A DNA stretch of 64,000 nucleotides from Sclerodactyla briareus (lineage: Eukaryota > Echinodermata > Holothuroidea > Dendrochirotida > Sclerodactylidae), in the NCBI GenBank assembly GCA_026419785.1, contig JAODTK010005676.1, forward strand, positions 1 through 64,000, given 5' to 3'. The position numbers and the translations under genes are program-made. The notes under the pieces were generated by a model. That model was not told the origin of the DNA, searched no databases, and worked only from the letters and a program-made list of their open reading frames with translations. This document shows, in pieces, positions 23,436 to 35,172 of the stretch (positions are counted from its first letter, which is position 1; each line of letters begins with the position of its first letter).

Positions 23436-24651
23436 ATTTTTAATCACATATATCTCAATATCTCAACTTTGGAGTGGCCGAACATGGTCAAATTTGCGCA
23501 GCTCCTGCTAGTCACCAAAACAAACATTTTCTCTGAAAATTAGATGGAAGCTATCGAAATTGTGAAATTCAGGGGGGAAACACATTTTGGGGCAATTTTA
23601 CATTTTTACACCAAATTCACTATTTTTTCAGATATGCGCGATTCCAATGGCTGGATAATTTAAAATTTTGTCCAATGTTAAAAAGGGACCAATTTCACTT
23701 TTTCATGCAATCCAGCGAAGATTACCAAATGAGGGGCTTCAGGGGGAGGAAACTGATTTTTTGCCAAATTTGGAAATTGCGAAAATCTGTTTTTTTTTTC
23801 AGTATATTCTGAGATGGAAGTTTGACGGGTTCAATTTTTATATTTTTTTTTTTTTCACACCAAGGGTCCAAAATGGTGAACTTTTTGGAGGTCACGAGAC
23901 TCAACATTGTTGTATCATACCCAACATTGTTGTATCCGAATGGAACTTGTTGGCGGCACCTTTCCATATATGATTCTGTTCGATCGAATTTGTTCTGTCC
24001 TCTACTGCCTAGTGCATCTGCCCACAGATAAGGGCAAAGCATAAAGCACGAGAGTCTAACTACAGCCCTGATATTCTTTCAGGAGAGGCCCATATAGGCG
24101 AGACATAATCGTAATTCCTGCACAACCTTGTCGATTCCAAGTTTGACACTCTCTATCACCTTTTTCAGGCGATCCAAACAGCGCCTGAAGGGGGGAAGTC
24201 TTGTTTATATAATTGTTAAACACGACACCGTCTCCATTCTGTCTCCCTTGACAATGGAGTGCAATTAGCTAATTAGTCACCTGGAGCTTCTGTCTGCCTG
24301 TGATCGTTCAACTCAATGGTATACCTAGCACCGAATCTGCAACTATCGACATTGAGGGACATCAATACATAAATATCAGTGAGCTATTGTATTGTCAATC
24401 TCCCGCGTTTTATTCGATATAATTTCGAAACCCAGCAGTTTCGAGGAAAAGTTACTATTTACTGACTTGTTCTTATAAAATCCGGTAAAATTGATCCAGA
24501 TGACGCCCTCTGCTTTGCCCGAAAGTAGGAGAGTAATATTTAACTGAACGCAATCTGCGGGATGCTTGCTGGCTTTGTGGTTATTAGAAAAAGATATGTG
24601 TCAGTGAATCTCCTACTCCAAAGTTTACGATGATTCACACATTCTAACAGG

Positions 24652-24680
24652 AATGGCAGGGAACGTGATTCCCTGCCATT
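24652..24680 (+). repeat. 12-bp perfect inverted repeat, 5-base loop
   Basis: AATGGCAGGGAA and TTCCCTGCCATT flank CGTGA. Confidence 0.9.
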
Positions 24681-25028
24681 TCTTTGAGTGTTATCTAACT
24701 TCTGTGAAAAAGAAGACTTTCAAGATCACCTGAAATCTGAATAATCATTCTAAGCAGGCAAGTAGCAGAATAACTTTACTTACCACACACCAACACGTCC
24801 GGATTGTGCTGTCATGATGAGTTTCAAGTAACACGTCCCTTCCTTTGATAATTAACTATCTGCAAATAATTAATTGTGCTTATAATCCCTACTTTCCCTG
24901 AATGGTAGGGGGTTCTATCTGCTTCCTACGGTATGCAATCAACGATACATGTCGGATATTATCCTATTGTATGTATTAATCAAAAGCTTGGTTCACTCCT
25001 GAATTGAAAACAATATTGATATATTCGC

Positions 25029-25053
25029 CATTGCCAGTTAATGACTGGCAATG
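25029..25053 (+). repeat. 10-bp perfect inverted repeat, 5-base loop
   Basis: CATTGCCAGT and ACTGGCAATG flank TAATG, just inside the left edge of a tandem repeat array. Confidence 0.85.
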
Positions 25054-25089
25054 CCCAATTCCAAGCCATATATTGAGTGGGTGTGTACA

Positions 25090-26060
25090 TGAAAATTTGG
25101 GTCCAGTGGTAGCCAACCCAGACGAACAGAATTTTCCTCTACGTCATTCCTCCGATTCTGGTTCAGTGCCAATAGTCATGGCGAACATTATCGTCGAATT
25201 TATCAGTGTTTTTAAAGCTGTTTCACCCTTTCTCAGAGGACATAACTGGAGACAGCGTGTTATAGAAGCGTTCCAGTTAGGTCGTGTAATTGACTTATGG
25301 TTTGTTGCAACACGACGAGACTGATTGTTACGAAGAACTGACCCAGGAGGTTAGGAGGTTAAATGAGGTCAAAAGGTCGAATGAGTCAAAGTAGGTCACA
25401 CCAGACGTATTGCACTACGAACAAATCATCCATTACGCCTACCCTCTAAAATATTCGTTGCGAAGCTATATAAAGATTTGAAATTCATCAGTTTTTTAGA
25501 GGCTGTCCCACCCTTCTACAGATGACATAACTAGAAATAAGCGTGTGATAGCAGTGTTTTAATACGCCAGTGCTATTGACTTATTTGTTTGTTGCAAGGG
25601 GACGAGTCTGGCGTCACAAAAAAATCCCTGCAGGTCCCCGGGTCAACGGTCCGAATGAGGTCAAATGGTCAAATGAGTCAAAGTAGGTCACCAGACGTAA
25701 GTATGACGGAACGAACAAAATCATCCATTACGCCTACCCTCTAAAATATTTCGTTGGGAAGCTATATTAAGATTTGAAATTCATCAGTTTTTTAGAGGCT
25801 GTCCCACCCTTCTACAGATGACATAACTAGAAATAAGCGTGTGATAGCAGTGTTTTAATACGCCAGTGCTATTGACTTATTTGTTTGTTGCAAGGGGACG
25901 AGTCTGGCCGTCACAAAAAAATACCCTCAGGTCCCGAGGTCAACAGGTCGAGGTCAAACAGGTAAAATGAGTTCAAAGTATGGTGACCAGGTGTAGTTCA
26001 CCGAGACGAACAAAATTTACCAGACGCCAACGATCTGAAATGTTTGGTTGCCAAGATATG
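25090..26060 (+). repeat. ~291-bp tandem repeat, about 3.3 copies
   Basis: The word AGTCAAAGTAGGTCAC recurs at 25384 and 25675, with a diverged form at 25969. An older diverged unit precedes them from about 25090. Within the two central copies, more than 100 bp from TTTTTTAGAGGCTGTCCCAC through GGGGACGAGTCTGG is essentially identical. The 106-codon open frame at 25004-25324 is a shadow of this array. Confidence 0.88.
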
Positions 26061-26069
26061 GAAGAATTG

Positions 26070-26400
26070 CTCCATGGTGACTTCCAGTGACCTTGGACCT
26101 GACAACACAAAACAACAGGGTTCATCCTCACCACATGTGCAACCCACGTACGATAGATACTTGCATTCATTAGATATCGTGTGACAGTTTCTTGGACTTT
26201 GCACTGTCGCGACCTTGAGGACCGTGAACTGGCACTAAAAACAATAGGGTTCATCTTCACCACATGAGCATTAACCCACGTGCCTAATTTGTACTTGATA
26301 CCCGTTTGCGTTCGTTAAATATCTTGCTGACAAGGGGCGTCACACACACACACACACACGGACACACTCGCACAGACCCACGCGCACAACAGCACACAAA
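26070..26400 (+). repeat. ~130-bp repeat pair ending in a (CA)n microsatellite
   Basis: AGGGTTCATCCTCACCACATG near 26117 recurs as AGGGTTCATCTTCACCACATG near 26247. The second unit runs into GTTAAATATCTTGCTGACAAG and then CA repeats from 26341. Confidence 0.8.
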
Positions 26401-26736
26401 CGCGTAGGCGGGCACAACATGACTGCATAATTCCTTTTGATTCCGGCAAGAACCTAAACAACTATGTGGCTTGGATTCATATTCTTATCCCAAAATAATC
26501 TGCATATCCACATGTTGCAATAACTGGTGTGCTACTGCTACGGATTTTCTCCTCCGAGCAGATAAGGTCTGGGGCGAACGAAAAAGTAGGCAAATTATTG
26601 GGTGTGGTGAAGAACTTATTGAAAGACACGTTCCTGCGGTCATTTCGTTTTTCGTCGTTTGTGTTCATCACGAGGTCAGTGGATTGAGTGTGGGTACTCT
26701 CGTGCACTTTTTTTAAAAAATGTGTGTATCCTATCC

Positions 26737-26820
26737 CGTGTTGTGTAAGAAATTAACACACAGCCTGGATTGTTTGAATTTACATAATGAATTGTGTAAT
26801 TTCTTACACACCACCGGGCA
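26737..26820 (+). mobile_element. Small inverted-repeat element (CCCGTGTTGTGTAAGAAATT ends)
   Basis: CCCGTGTTGTGTAAGAAATT at the left pairs with AATTTCTTACACACCACCGGG at the right of an ~84-bp unit. A relative with the same ends is at 59274-59386. Confidence 0.7.
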
Positions 26821-29289
26821 TCGTGTGCCAGTTACACATCATTTTGTAGAGTGGTTTGCCGACTTTACATTACACATGCAGGTTCTTTGGTATGATTCAA
26901 CCTTTGAAAAAACCAGACAAGTAAGCTAAGTTTGGATTCCGTCAGCGTGTGGAGAGCATAAAATGCTGAGTGGTCAATGAACGGCCATTTTTGTTGTTTA
27001 TATCCCATGATCCGCGCTCCCGTCCTCGGGTCAGTTCTGTGGCTTAATGTACCCGGACAGCGCCCTCGTGACCCGCTGGTATTATAAAACCCCTGTCCCC
27101 TGGTCGTTTGTTCGCACAACGCGATTCTTCATACAGCTCAGATTACTAGTGTTATACATATTGAAGGTGGAATACGATTCTTTGGTTATCACTTTCCTAC
27201 TTGATTTTGAAATTCAACTGAGAGCCAATCAGGACCACTTCGACTGGGAAACAGACTCGGTTTCAATAACTGTATTAATATTCTCTTCTCACCAATATAC
27301 TTCGTTCTCTGAGACAGGGCAGTCAGAGTTGAGTTTACCTGTGTAGACAAGGTTTCAAGCGGTTCATTGAAAATCCTTCATATCCTCGAGCACTAGTTCC
27401 GCCATTCAGTGCGGTCTGTTGTGGTATCCCTTGGGACTCAACGCAGTGTTCGGCGTTGGCGTGTTGTCATATGCATAGCCTATAGACATCTGTCACAAGT
27501 GCGCAATGATATCTGTCATGCTTTCCCGGTCGCTTATCGAAGCGAATTTACCCTAAGGCAAAACTTAACTTTTTTAATTAGGTGGATCTAGCCGCTCAGG
27601 AATACGTGCCGCTGTATTCCTGAGGTCTTTCGCTTTGGGCCATTCAATTATGCGCCAACATAGCCCCGTGCTTTACGTAGAGCCTACCTTTAAACGTTTC
27701 CAGGAGTTTGTACATATTAAGAACACGTGGTATATAGCTATGCTATACTCACTGAAATAATTAAGCTTTTTATATAATCAAACTACAGTGGTTTATGGGT
27801 CCCTGACTGCAGTATTAAATCTGATTTGATTAAGCTGCTCGGCGGCATCATTCTGCGCGCATCGAGGACATCCATGGCAGGAAATGAGGTACCTGGTAAT
27901 CGAGCGTTACAGTCCGCTCCAAAATAGGATCTCGGAGCGGAGAAATCGAGATGGCGACTAAGGAGCTGTAAGTACAAAAATGTAAAATATTAATACCCAT
28001 CAGAGTGAACAAGAGACACAGATCACGTGGGGCGATGTTAACCGCAGTACATAATGATATTTTGACCGTCTTTATTATTATTTGCTTTTAGTATGTGATT
28101 AGTCGTCTCACCATCCGTGCATGCTCTGTATATAAATCCAGCTCTACAACCTTGTTGCTGATATGAGGCTTCGTCGCATCAAAGTTGTCACCAATATGTC
28201 ACAGAAATGGACGCGACTGTGACGTCAAACATGTTTAGCATACACAGGGGCCAGCACATTGATATTGTAGGAATCATATAAGGGCCGATCAGACTACGAC
28301 GTAATATCGTGTCGTGCACGATCCGGTATTTTTGTTAGGCCGAATAATACCAGCCCCATGGTCATGACAGCTGAATCACCCGGTCACATTAATAAACTGA
28401 TAAAGGACCTTGACGCTATTGTCAACCATTCTGATGTGTACTAACCCTCTATACGTTTTGATAATCAAATCATGTTTGATGTTGAGCTGAAGTTTTTATT
28501 ATCGTTGCGAGTTTTATTAAGCGTTTTTATATGACGTGCATTAGGATGGGGTTCGTTTTAATCGAAATACTTCCGATTTTGAGAAGATATTGGGATGTTG
28601 CACTATTATTTATGACATTATACCACACACAGACCCCCTACTCCTGGTAGCCTGAAATTTGAAAAGATCATGTAGCAGAACGACAAAAACAAAATCGTTA
28701 CAGTGTGACTGGCCTTCAGACCACGAGTAGATTTGGGAAGGGTATTTTGAAAGAAAACTTAGTCTTTATACTGATGCGCGTTCCATCGTATGTATAACAC
28801 CCGGATCGTCTCCCTCCAACTCGCTAGCTGTATATCACGTGCATCAAACGGGCCTTCCCTTCTGCAATGAATGTGAAGGTCAGTGGATCTGCCAAACATG
28901 GCTAATTTGAAGATTGTGATTCCTGTGAATGGGGCAATAGCCTACTAGTATGCAGTGTCTTCATGACCATCGCAGGAAGGAAAGAAGAAAAAACTGCTCA
29001 TAGCAGCTTTGCAATGCACTAATTCTGAACAATTTTCGTTACAAGAGCAATGCGGAACCTGATAAGTTTGCACGAGGTGGACCACGATTCACGAGTATAT
29101 AAAATTATAAATGCATGCATTAATTGACTTCAAGGGGAAGATCAGCTTGCATTTGTTACTAATGGAGGAGCAAGTAATTGTAAAACCGCTAAAGGGTGAC
29201 ATTCAGTCGGTCCTCCTCGTGACGACATTGGATTTAAGTTTTGGGGTCACTAAACACACTCTTTTCAACTATGTCTTTCGAAGCATCCG
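26821..29289. other. No supported gene
   Basis: A short hairpin at 27595-27624 (CTCAGGAATAC / GTATTCCTGAG) is the only structure seen. Open frames at 27047-27346 and 27409-27591 have no recognisable domain. Confidence 0.4.
27595..27624 (+). repeat. 11-bp perfect inverted repeat
   Basis: CTCAGGAATAC and GTATTCCTGAG flank an 8-base loop. Confidence 0.85.
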
Positions 29290-29860
29290 ATGCTTCAAAT
29301 GTGGGTTTTCACGCATCCACGCACTGACTTGAGACTTGGCATTACGCGCAAACAGTACCCACCAATCTTTGGACCTACCTCTGGAGACCTTGAAAAGATC
29401 ATTACTTTTGCTGGACACGAATGTAAGTCCACATGTGCAACAAATTTTAATCCGACGATAAATTTGCAGATTCGACCTCCGGTAATATCTCTAACCATAA
29501 CCTTCACTTTTCAAGGGACCAAATTTAGACTACATCCACCATGCTAAGGACAAACATGTCTTTTGAATCCGCATAAATTAAGCCAAATTTGACCTTCGAT
29601 GACCTCGAAATGATGGCCCCTCAAAACCACCCTTTGGTCGGGTCCAGGTGTAGTCCTACACCCACCAAGTTTCTTCAAACTCCGAACAAACTTTAATTTT
29701 TTTTTGGAAACTATGCAAATCAGAGCGGCACCATTCATGGTGCGACACTCCACTTTCTCGCCCTTCACAGATTTCTCCTTTGGCACTTTGACGGACATGT
29801 GCACCAGTTTCAGTCAACCGATAAATCGTTGGAGGGTCATTTTGCCAAGGTCTACTCTTT
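29290..29860 (+). repeat. Degenerate dispersed repeat rich in GACCT words
   Basis: Successive loosely repeated segments contain GGACCTACCT, TTTGACCTTCGATGACCTCG and a CACCCACCAAGTTTC word, the same vocabulary as the repeats at 2990-3510 and 34990-35100. The open frames here are not consistent between units. Confidence 0.5.
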
Positions 29861-30287
29861 TCCGTCAGTGAGGAATACAGCGGCGGGAACGCGGCGACTA
29901 CACCACACCAAAATCATAACACCCCCCGAAACGCGTTGTCCCGGGGGTGCGATTTCTACCTTCCTCTCATCCTCCTCCTCTTTGTGAGAACCCACTTATT
30001 GGTTTGGACTTCTTCTTTTTGCCTGAGGATGCGCCTCGATTTTTGCCTTGCCATGTTTTTTTTTATGTTACCCTCCATCTGTTCATGTCTTGCTGTTGCT
30101 ATTTTGTACATTCTCAATCTGGCCGCTATATGAATGCCGTGATGACAAATGATAATTTCTGCAGCTGGGAACATGCATGGTTGAGCAAACACGACGAAAG
30201 CCATAACTTACATCGATTCAGTCTGTCCATAGCACTAAATCCGTTCATGCTAACACAAACCCGGTAAAGGTGACGTGTGACTTCCAT

Positions 30288-30602
30288 CTTAAAGTTCTAT
30301 TCAGCCTCTATTTCAACATGTCCGCCTTTCCAGCCAGAAACTGCCCCAACTGCTGTAATCTATTTTATTGGCTGATATGAAGATTACGATTTGGCGAACT
30401 AACAATTTGCACGCCGGCCGGCTTTTTGAAAAGACCCAACTGATCACCATTTTACCCAAAATAAAGATGATCTGAGTGCTGTGATTTTGACTGAAGTTCC
30501 TCTTGTATATGAGGTATCGAACCTGGCCATTCATTTCAATATCAATATCCATTGATGCGTATTCTCTCGAATATTGCAAAGACTGAATGGAGCTTTTAAT
30601 CA
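30288..30602. mobile_element. Inverted-repeat element M1, copy 1
   Basis: The left end TTAAAGTTCTATTCAGCCT is matched by the inverse of the right end (GACTGAATGGAGCTTTTAA). The interior shares GCCGGCC and GAGGTATCGAAC blocks with copy 2 at 40373-40747 in the same orientation. Confidence 0.78.
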
Positions 30603-31301
30603 AATCTGGAAAAGGTGGTTATCACTAAGTTAATTCTATAGGCAGAATTGTTGAGTTGCAGGCTGACGTAAATCCATTCAAATTAGACATTTGCTCGGTC
30701 GAATACACAATTAGTCTACAGAGGCGAATTCTGGTGTTTATTCTGCCTCCTTCACCATATACCACAATTGCCTCGGGAGGTGGGCGTACTTCCTTTGCTT
30801 CGGCCTTCCTAATAACCAGTATTCCATGTATCAATAGGCCACGGCGTATTAACCTTCGTGGTATTTGTTAACCAACGTGTGTCTGGCATGGCTGGTGATT
30901 TTTTTTATTCAGCTAGCAAAGCACCTGCGCGGATATTGTCAAAACAAACAGGTTTTAATTATAGTTACCATACACTCACCATTGCATGTTAAGGAAGTGC
31001 AAAACCTTCCCACCTGTACGTACCCGGTGTGGTTAAGGTTTTGAACTCTCATTACATGTGTGAAACCAAGCACGAGTTATGTGATTCTTGCATAACCTGA
31101 TTTCTAACAAAGAATGTATAATTCAACCTACAGGTTCCCCAGTGGCATATCCGTAGTGAACTATTACGTGCATGGGAAACTGCCCGGTCATAGACTTTAT
31201 TTTGCCGAGAAGGTAATCCGACGGCGCTGGGATGTAGGCTACTACACGTTGTTGGTGTAGCCAGCACGAGACCGACCAAGGCCGCACTCACAGCAAATGC
31301 A
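30603..31301. other. No supported gene
   Basis: Opposed ~70-codon open frames at 30625-30871 and a 79-codon minus frame at 31052-31291 show no recognisable family. Confidence 0.4.
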
Positions 31302-31309
31302 GGTCTTGC

Positions 31310-31584
31310 CAGTGGCGTACCCCCCGGGGGTGGTCATAACCCCCCCCCCCCCCAAGACCCAAGTGACCAATACACTTTTAACACAAAAACTGATTCTTTT
31401 TGTTTTGTTTGCAGTTCAGTAAGAGTTTACAGATTTATTTAGCACATCTGGGGTCTTAGGCCCATAAATCGTACTCATTGCCAATTGCAGGGGTGGCGCA
31501 ATTAATGAGGCGCACTTCCCTTGAGTCCCGACCACACCCCCCTTCCCCCCAACCACCCAATACAAATCTCTCGGTACGCGCCTG
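31310..31584. mobile_element. Non-autonomous hAT element with perfect 8-bp target duplication
   Basis: The element starts CAGTGGCGTACC and ends with the inverse of CAGGCGCGTACC. It is flanked by identical GGTCTTGC octamers at 31302-31309 and 31585-31592. C runs lie inside the left end. It is 275 bp and has no coding capacity. Terminal sequence and duplication length are those of the hAT superfamily. Confidence 0.88.
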
Positions 31585-31916
31585 GGTCTTGCCAACCAGC
31601 AACTGAAATGATAAATTTCATCATTTTGTACCTTATAAAACATCAGTAAAATGCCATAATCTTCACCTGATTAGAGAACTGACTGCAATCGGTATGATGT
31701 GGTCAGCCCTTAAATCTGGCTAGCTAAGTTCGTTGCAATTGGCCAGTAACGTAGACACCGTCCATAGCTCGCCATCATAAGCATGCAGAAAGAATCAAGA
31801 TCACGAAAATCATATTCTAATCGATGTACACGGGTATATGTGTCAATGAGGTGGGTGGTTAACAGTTCAAAGGCCGGTTACGTTCGCATTTTCTTCAATT
31901 GAAATCTGAACGTGAA

Positions 31917-31986
31917 TGTGTGTGTGTGTGTGCGTGCGTGTGTGTATGCGTGCGCGGCGCGGTGGGTGGTGGGTGTGTGAGAGAGA
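31917..31986 (+). repeat. (GT)n-rich microsatellite
   Basis: TG/CG alternating tract grading into GGTGGGTGGTGGG and GAGA. Confidence 0.9.
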
Positions 31987-34195
31987 TTCATAACATCTAT
32001 CCGCTAAACGTTGATATGGCATGAGTTCCAACATAGTCATATGCCTACGTGACTGGATAAAATTGAATTTAACATTTTTGTCTAAAGCCTGAGAGCGAAA
32101 AAAAAAAAAACATTCGAAAATAGCGGAGTGCTCTGGATTTGGTAATCGTGGGAATTACATGCAAGTTATGAGATTCTTATGCTGCCCGTAGCGTTCTTTA
32201 ATTTATATAAATATCATTATTTATCACACCTTAGCAAAGGAAAGTTGCAATTAAGTCTATAAATACCCACGACACGACGCATGAACTCGGATGCTCTTCA
32301 TCGGTTTCTGGCGGAAGAGTCGTCCCACCAACGAAACCGTTGATGGAGAATATGAATTGAACAGCCAGGCGAGATTCGACTGTACAAGAGTACCAGTATG
32401 TCTCAGCTATAAGAGAGAATGCACGGGAATGATAAACATGTCGAAAAAAATAGTGTGGTCAGTCGTGTAATTTTCGAAATGTGTTGTTTCATAACTCTGA
32501 ATTTCATCATCGGTATTGTGACTATGGTCCCATTACTGGAACAATAGCTCGACCCGTTTAAAACCCGGGGGAATCAAATGTCACCAAACAACATACGGTA
32601 GGTAGTCGGAATGATGTTTACTCAAGTGTTTTTAGATCTATAATTGTGTGACAGTGTGCAGAGATTTAAGGTCATAGTGAAAATGTAAAGCAGAAGGAAT
32701 TAATATGGGGGAAGTTTAGTAAGTGAGTGAGCGAGTGAAGAAGGATGTGTGAGTGAGCGACGGGTGGTGAGCATTGGTGATGTGAGTGATCGGGAGTGAG
32801 TGATTGTGAGTGACTACAGGGTGAGGGTATAACTATCTTCATTCGCATCGGTTCATAATATAGTCGTTCAACGGAAGTGAAAGAAATTAACAATTTGTTT
32901 ATCCACATGACAGAATTTATCATTAGTATGATGTAACTGGGAGTTATTCTGGTTAACAAAAAGTCACATCAGCGCGAACCCAGTGAAAAAATTGGGTGTG
33001 GGTGCGTTAGTATCGGTTATTTCCTTCGCTGTACCGATGCCGGGTATCCGCCTATATTCAGTAATAAAGTACATTTCTCGAGGGATTTTCCCGATGTCTA
33101 AAAACCTCAGTGTTATTTTATGCGATGTTTATGAGAAACAAAGAGCTTGTTACGTCAATAATAATAACAACTGTCGTCTCAAGTGCGATCTCATGTGCGC
33201 TTACTTAAACATCAAATCCTGAAAGGTGGTTATGATATTAATTCCAACTCGTTAATTTCACTCTAAAAAACTACAAAACTGACGACGAATATAGGCATCT
33301 CGCAATGCACAAGTAATAAAATGATCAGGCCGTTATCAAATTAAAAAGGTGTCCCAAGTTCCCCAAATATAGGTTTATCATTCCCGAATTCGAGGACCCA
33401 TTCATAGAAGCCTGAGTAGCGGTTTTTTTTTTTCTTCTATTTAGAAAACACAGGGGCATAGAAACAAAAAAAAACGCCGGGTCCGTATTGTCGAATCTCT
33501 GAGCAGGTCTATCTCCCTCCACTACGTTCTAGACAGGTGGCGTACTATTGCGATTCATCGTACTAGGACACGAACCCGGTCACAGGAATAACTATGATTG
33601 GAATCATTACCCCCAAATAAGGTATTTATTCCGTTGAAGAATGGTAACTGTGAAAAAAATATACCTCGAGCTCGCCTTATATCGTTGAATCCAAATATCA
33701 CTAGCTCTCAAACATATCTTGACACGTCAACGAATTGGAACCGTTCTGACTCATGTTTGTAGGCTGAGTACATACCATGTATTAGCCTATAATCACATTC
33801 TCATAACCTCAATATAATTTTTCCTGGCGTTTTTTGAAGTGACCATATGCATTAATTTTTCATGTCAGACACGTATATAACAAACGATGAAATTGAGTCA
33901 TCGCATCATATATTGTGTTTATTTCACACACGATGGTGTCCGGAGGTGTTCAAACACGAGTTATAATTAGGTTGGGTCACAGATTATTCTGTTATGTTCG
34001 CATCAAGATGAAAGTTATTGAAATACAAAAAGCAGGATCGACCGTGTCTTAATTTCGATGTACGAAATCGATGGTCCTGGTGAACCGAAAATTTCTAGTA
34101 TTGATTATTAGACGAGTTCACGGTTTTCGGGCCGGCATGTCTAGATTGTCATAGTGAAATAGATATAGGGCCTACAAACAAGTGTTACCCTCAAA
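31987..34195. other. No supported gene; GAGT-type low-complexity tract
   Basis: A (GTGA/GAGT)n degenerate tract occupies about 32718-32822 and accounts for the minus open frame over it. The remainder is AT-rich and featureless to me. Confidence 0.4.
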
Positions 34196-34412
34196 TGAAT
34201 TGTTCTGGAAGTCGACGTGTTCTGGACTGGCGTGCATATACACGCAAGGGGAGTTTTACAGACGGATCTATCAATGGCGGTATGTCATCAAAAATTGCCC
34301 CCCCCCCTGCAGCTTCACTGTCAGACTGTTGTTGTTCCGGATCAGTCCGTCGTAACCCCCGAAAACCGATCCAATCTGCTCCGTCCCGTTAATTTTGTTG
34401 TCCTATAGATAT
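34196..34412 (-). pseudogene. Possible retroelement polyprotein tail or orphan last exon
   Basis: The minus strand is open for about 65 codons to a TGA/TAA end, reading IFDDIPPLIDPSVKLPLR then SRTRRLPEQFI. That charged, RR-P-rich ending resembles the last residues of LTR-retrotransposon polyproteins. Upstream in the same frame are stops. A neighbouring frame is open from a good acceptor (ctcttatatctatag) and reaches the G run at about 34300, so a frame change in that homopolymer could join them. No integrase or LTR is visible. The opposite-strand frames are shadows. Low confidence. Confidence 0.25.
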
Positions 34413-34989
34413 AAGAGGGAGAACTATTATTCGTGAAATTAGCAGGCTGGCTGCACGAGTGGCTTTAAAAACAAGCGCAAGTCAAAAACGTTTGGTAGCA
34501 GTGCGACGGCAAATTCTTCTGGCGAAGCACTGAGCATGTTCTTCACCATTCCACATTATTGTATGTTCACACAGTGGCTAATATGTTCTATATGTGCCCA
34601 GGCACAACTCATTAATACTAGGCCTGAATATTTGCTATATGTACCCAACACAACTTTGTGTACCCTGCAAACTCTTTCCTAGGCCGTGTTGTAACAGTGA
34701 ACCATGGTAACGCACTTGGATCCACCATGGATGTAGTTCCACAAAGGGCTAGAGTCCAGGCAACACCAAAGGATGAGAAAGTATGACAGATTTCGCCACA
34801 GAACCCTGCAATCCCTCATGCATATATTATTCCCACCTCAGTTGCTGACAGACAAATTAAACAGTCCCATTCTACCTGCTGCCTGCTCTTCAGAGAGATA
34901 GGGAGAGTCTGTAATAAACCTCTCGCACAGAGGATGAAGGGAAGGCTGTGGGAAGACTAATTGGGGTAATCAATTGGATAAAACCTAAT

Positions 34990-35172
34990 CAAACTATCTA
35001 ACAATGTGTAACTCAGCCTAGCACTGGGCATGACTCATTCCACCCACCAAGTTTCAACCTGATCGCATGTACGGTTAGAAGTTATGAGTGAACGCGACGA
35101 ACAGATCGGACAAACGAACGAACTAACGAACGAAACGAACGGGCGGACGGACGGACGGAACGGAGAGAGAAT
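34990..35172 (+). repeat. Dispersed repeat ending in (GGAC)n/(CGAA)n microsatellite
   Basis: CACCCACCAAGTTTCAACCTGATCGCATG, GTTATGAGTGAACGCGACGAACAGA and then ACGAACGA and GGACGGACGG units: the same body-plus-microsatellite layout as 2990-3630. Confidence 0.75.

Larger units (their letters stand above)
23101..23700 (+). repeat. Dispersed repeat H (hairpin family), copy with GT-rich core
   Basis: In order: the hairpin at 23141-23175, GAAACGGTTGCTATAG, a GGGTGATCCAGGATTGAGGT block, a GT/GC-rich tract (23350-23435), then ATCTCAACTTTGGA..CATGGTCAAATTTG. Similar blocks in the same order occur at 53973-54215 and 60686-61400. Confidence 0.7.
23701..25089. other. No supported gene; two short perfect hairpins
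   Basis: Mirror-like open frames at 23668-24042 are low-complexity F/K-rich shadows of poly-T tracts. Hairpins lie at 24652-24680 and 25029-25053. Confidence 0.4.

Noticed and set aside
25004-25324. 106-codon plus frame
   Set aside because: Overlaps the first diverged unit of the 291-bp tandem repeat; other units do not keep the frame.
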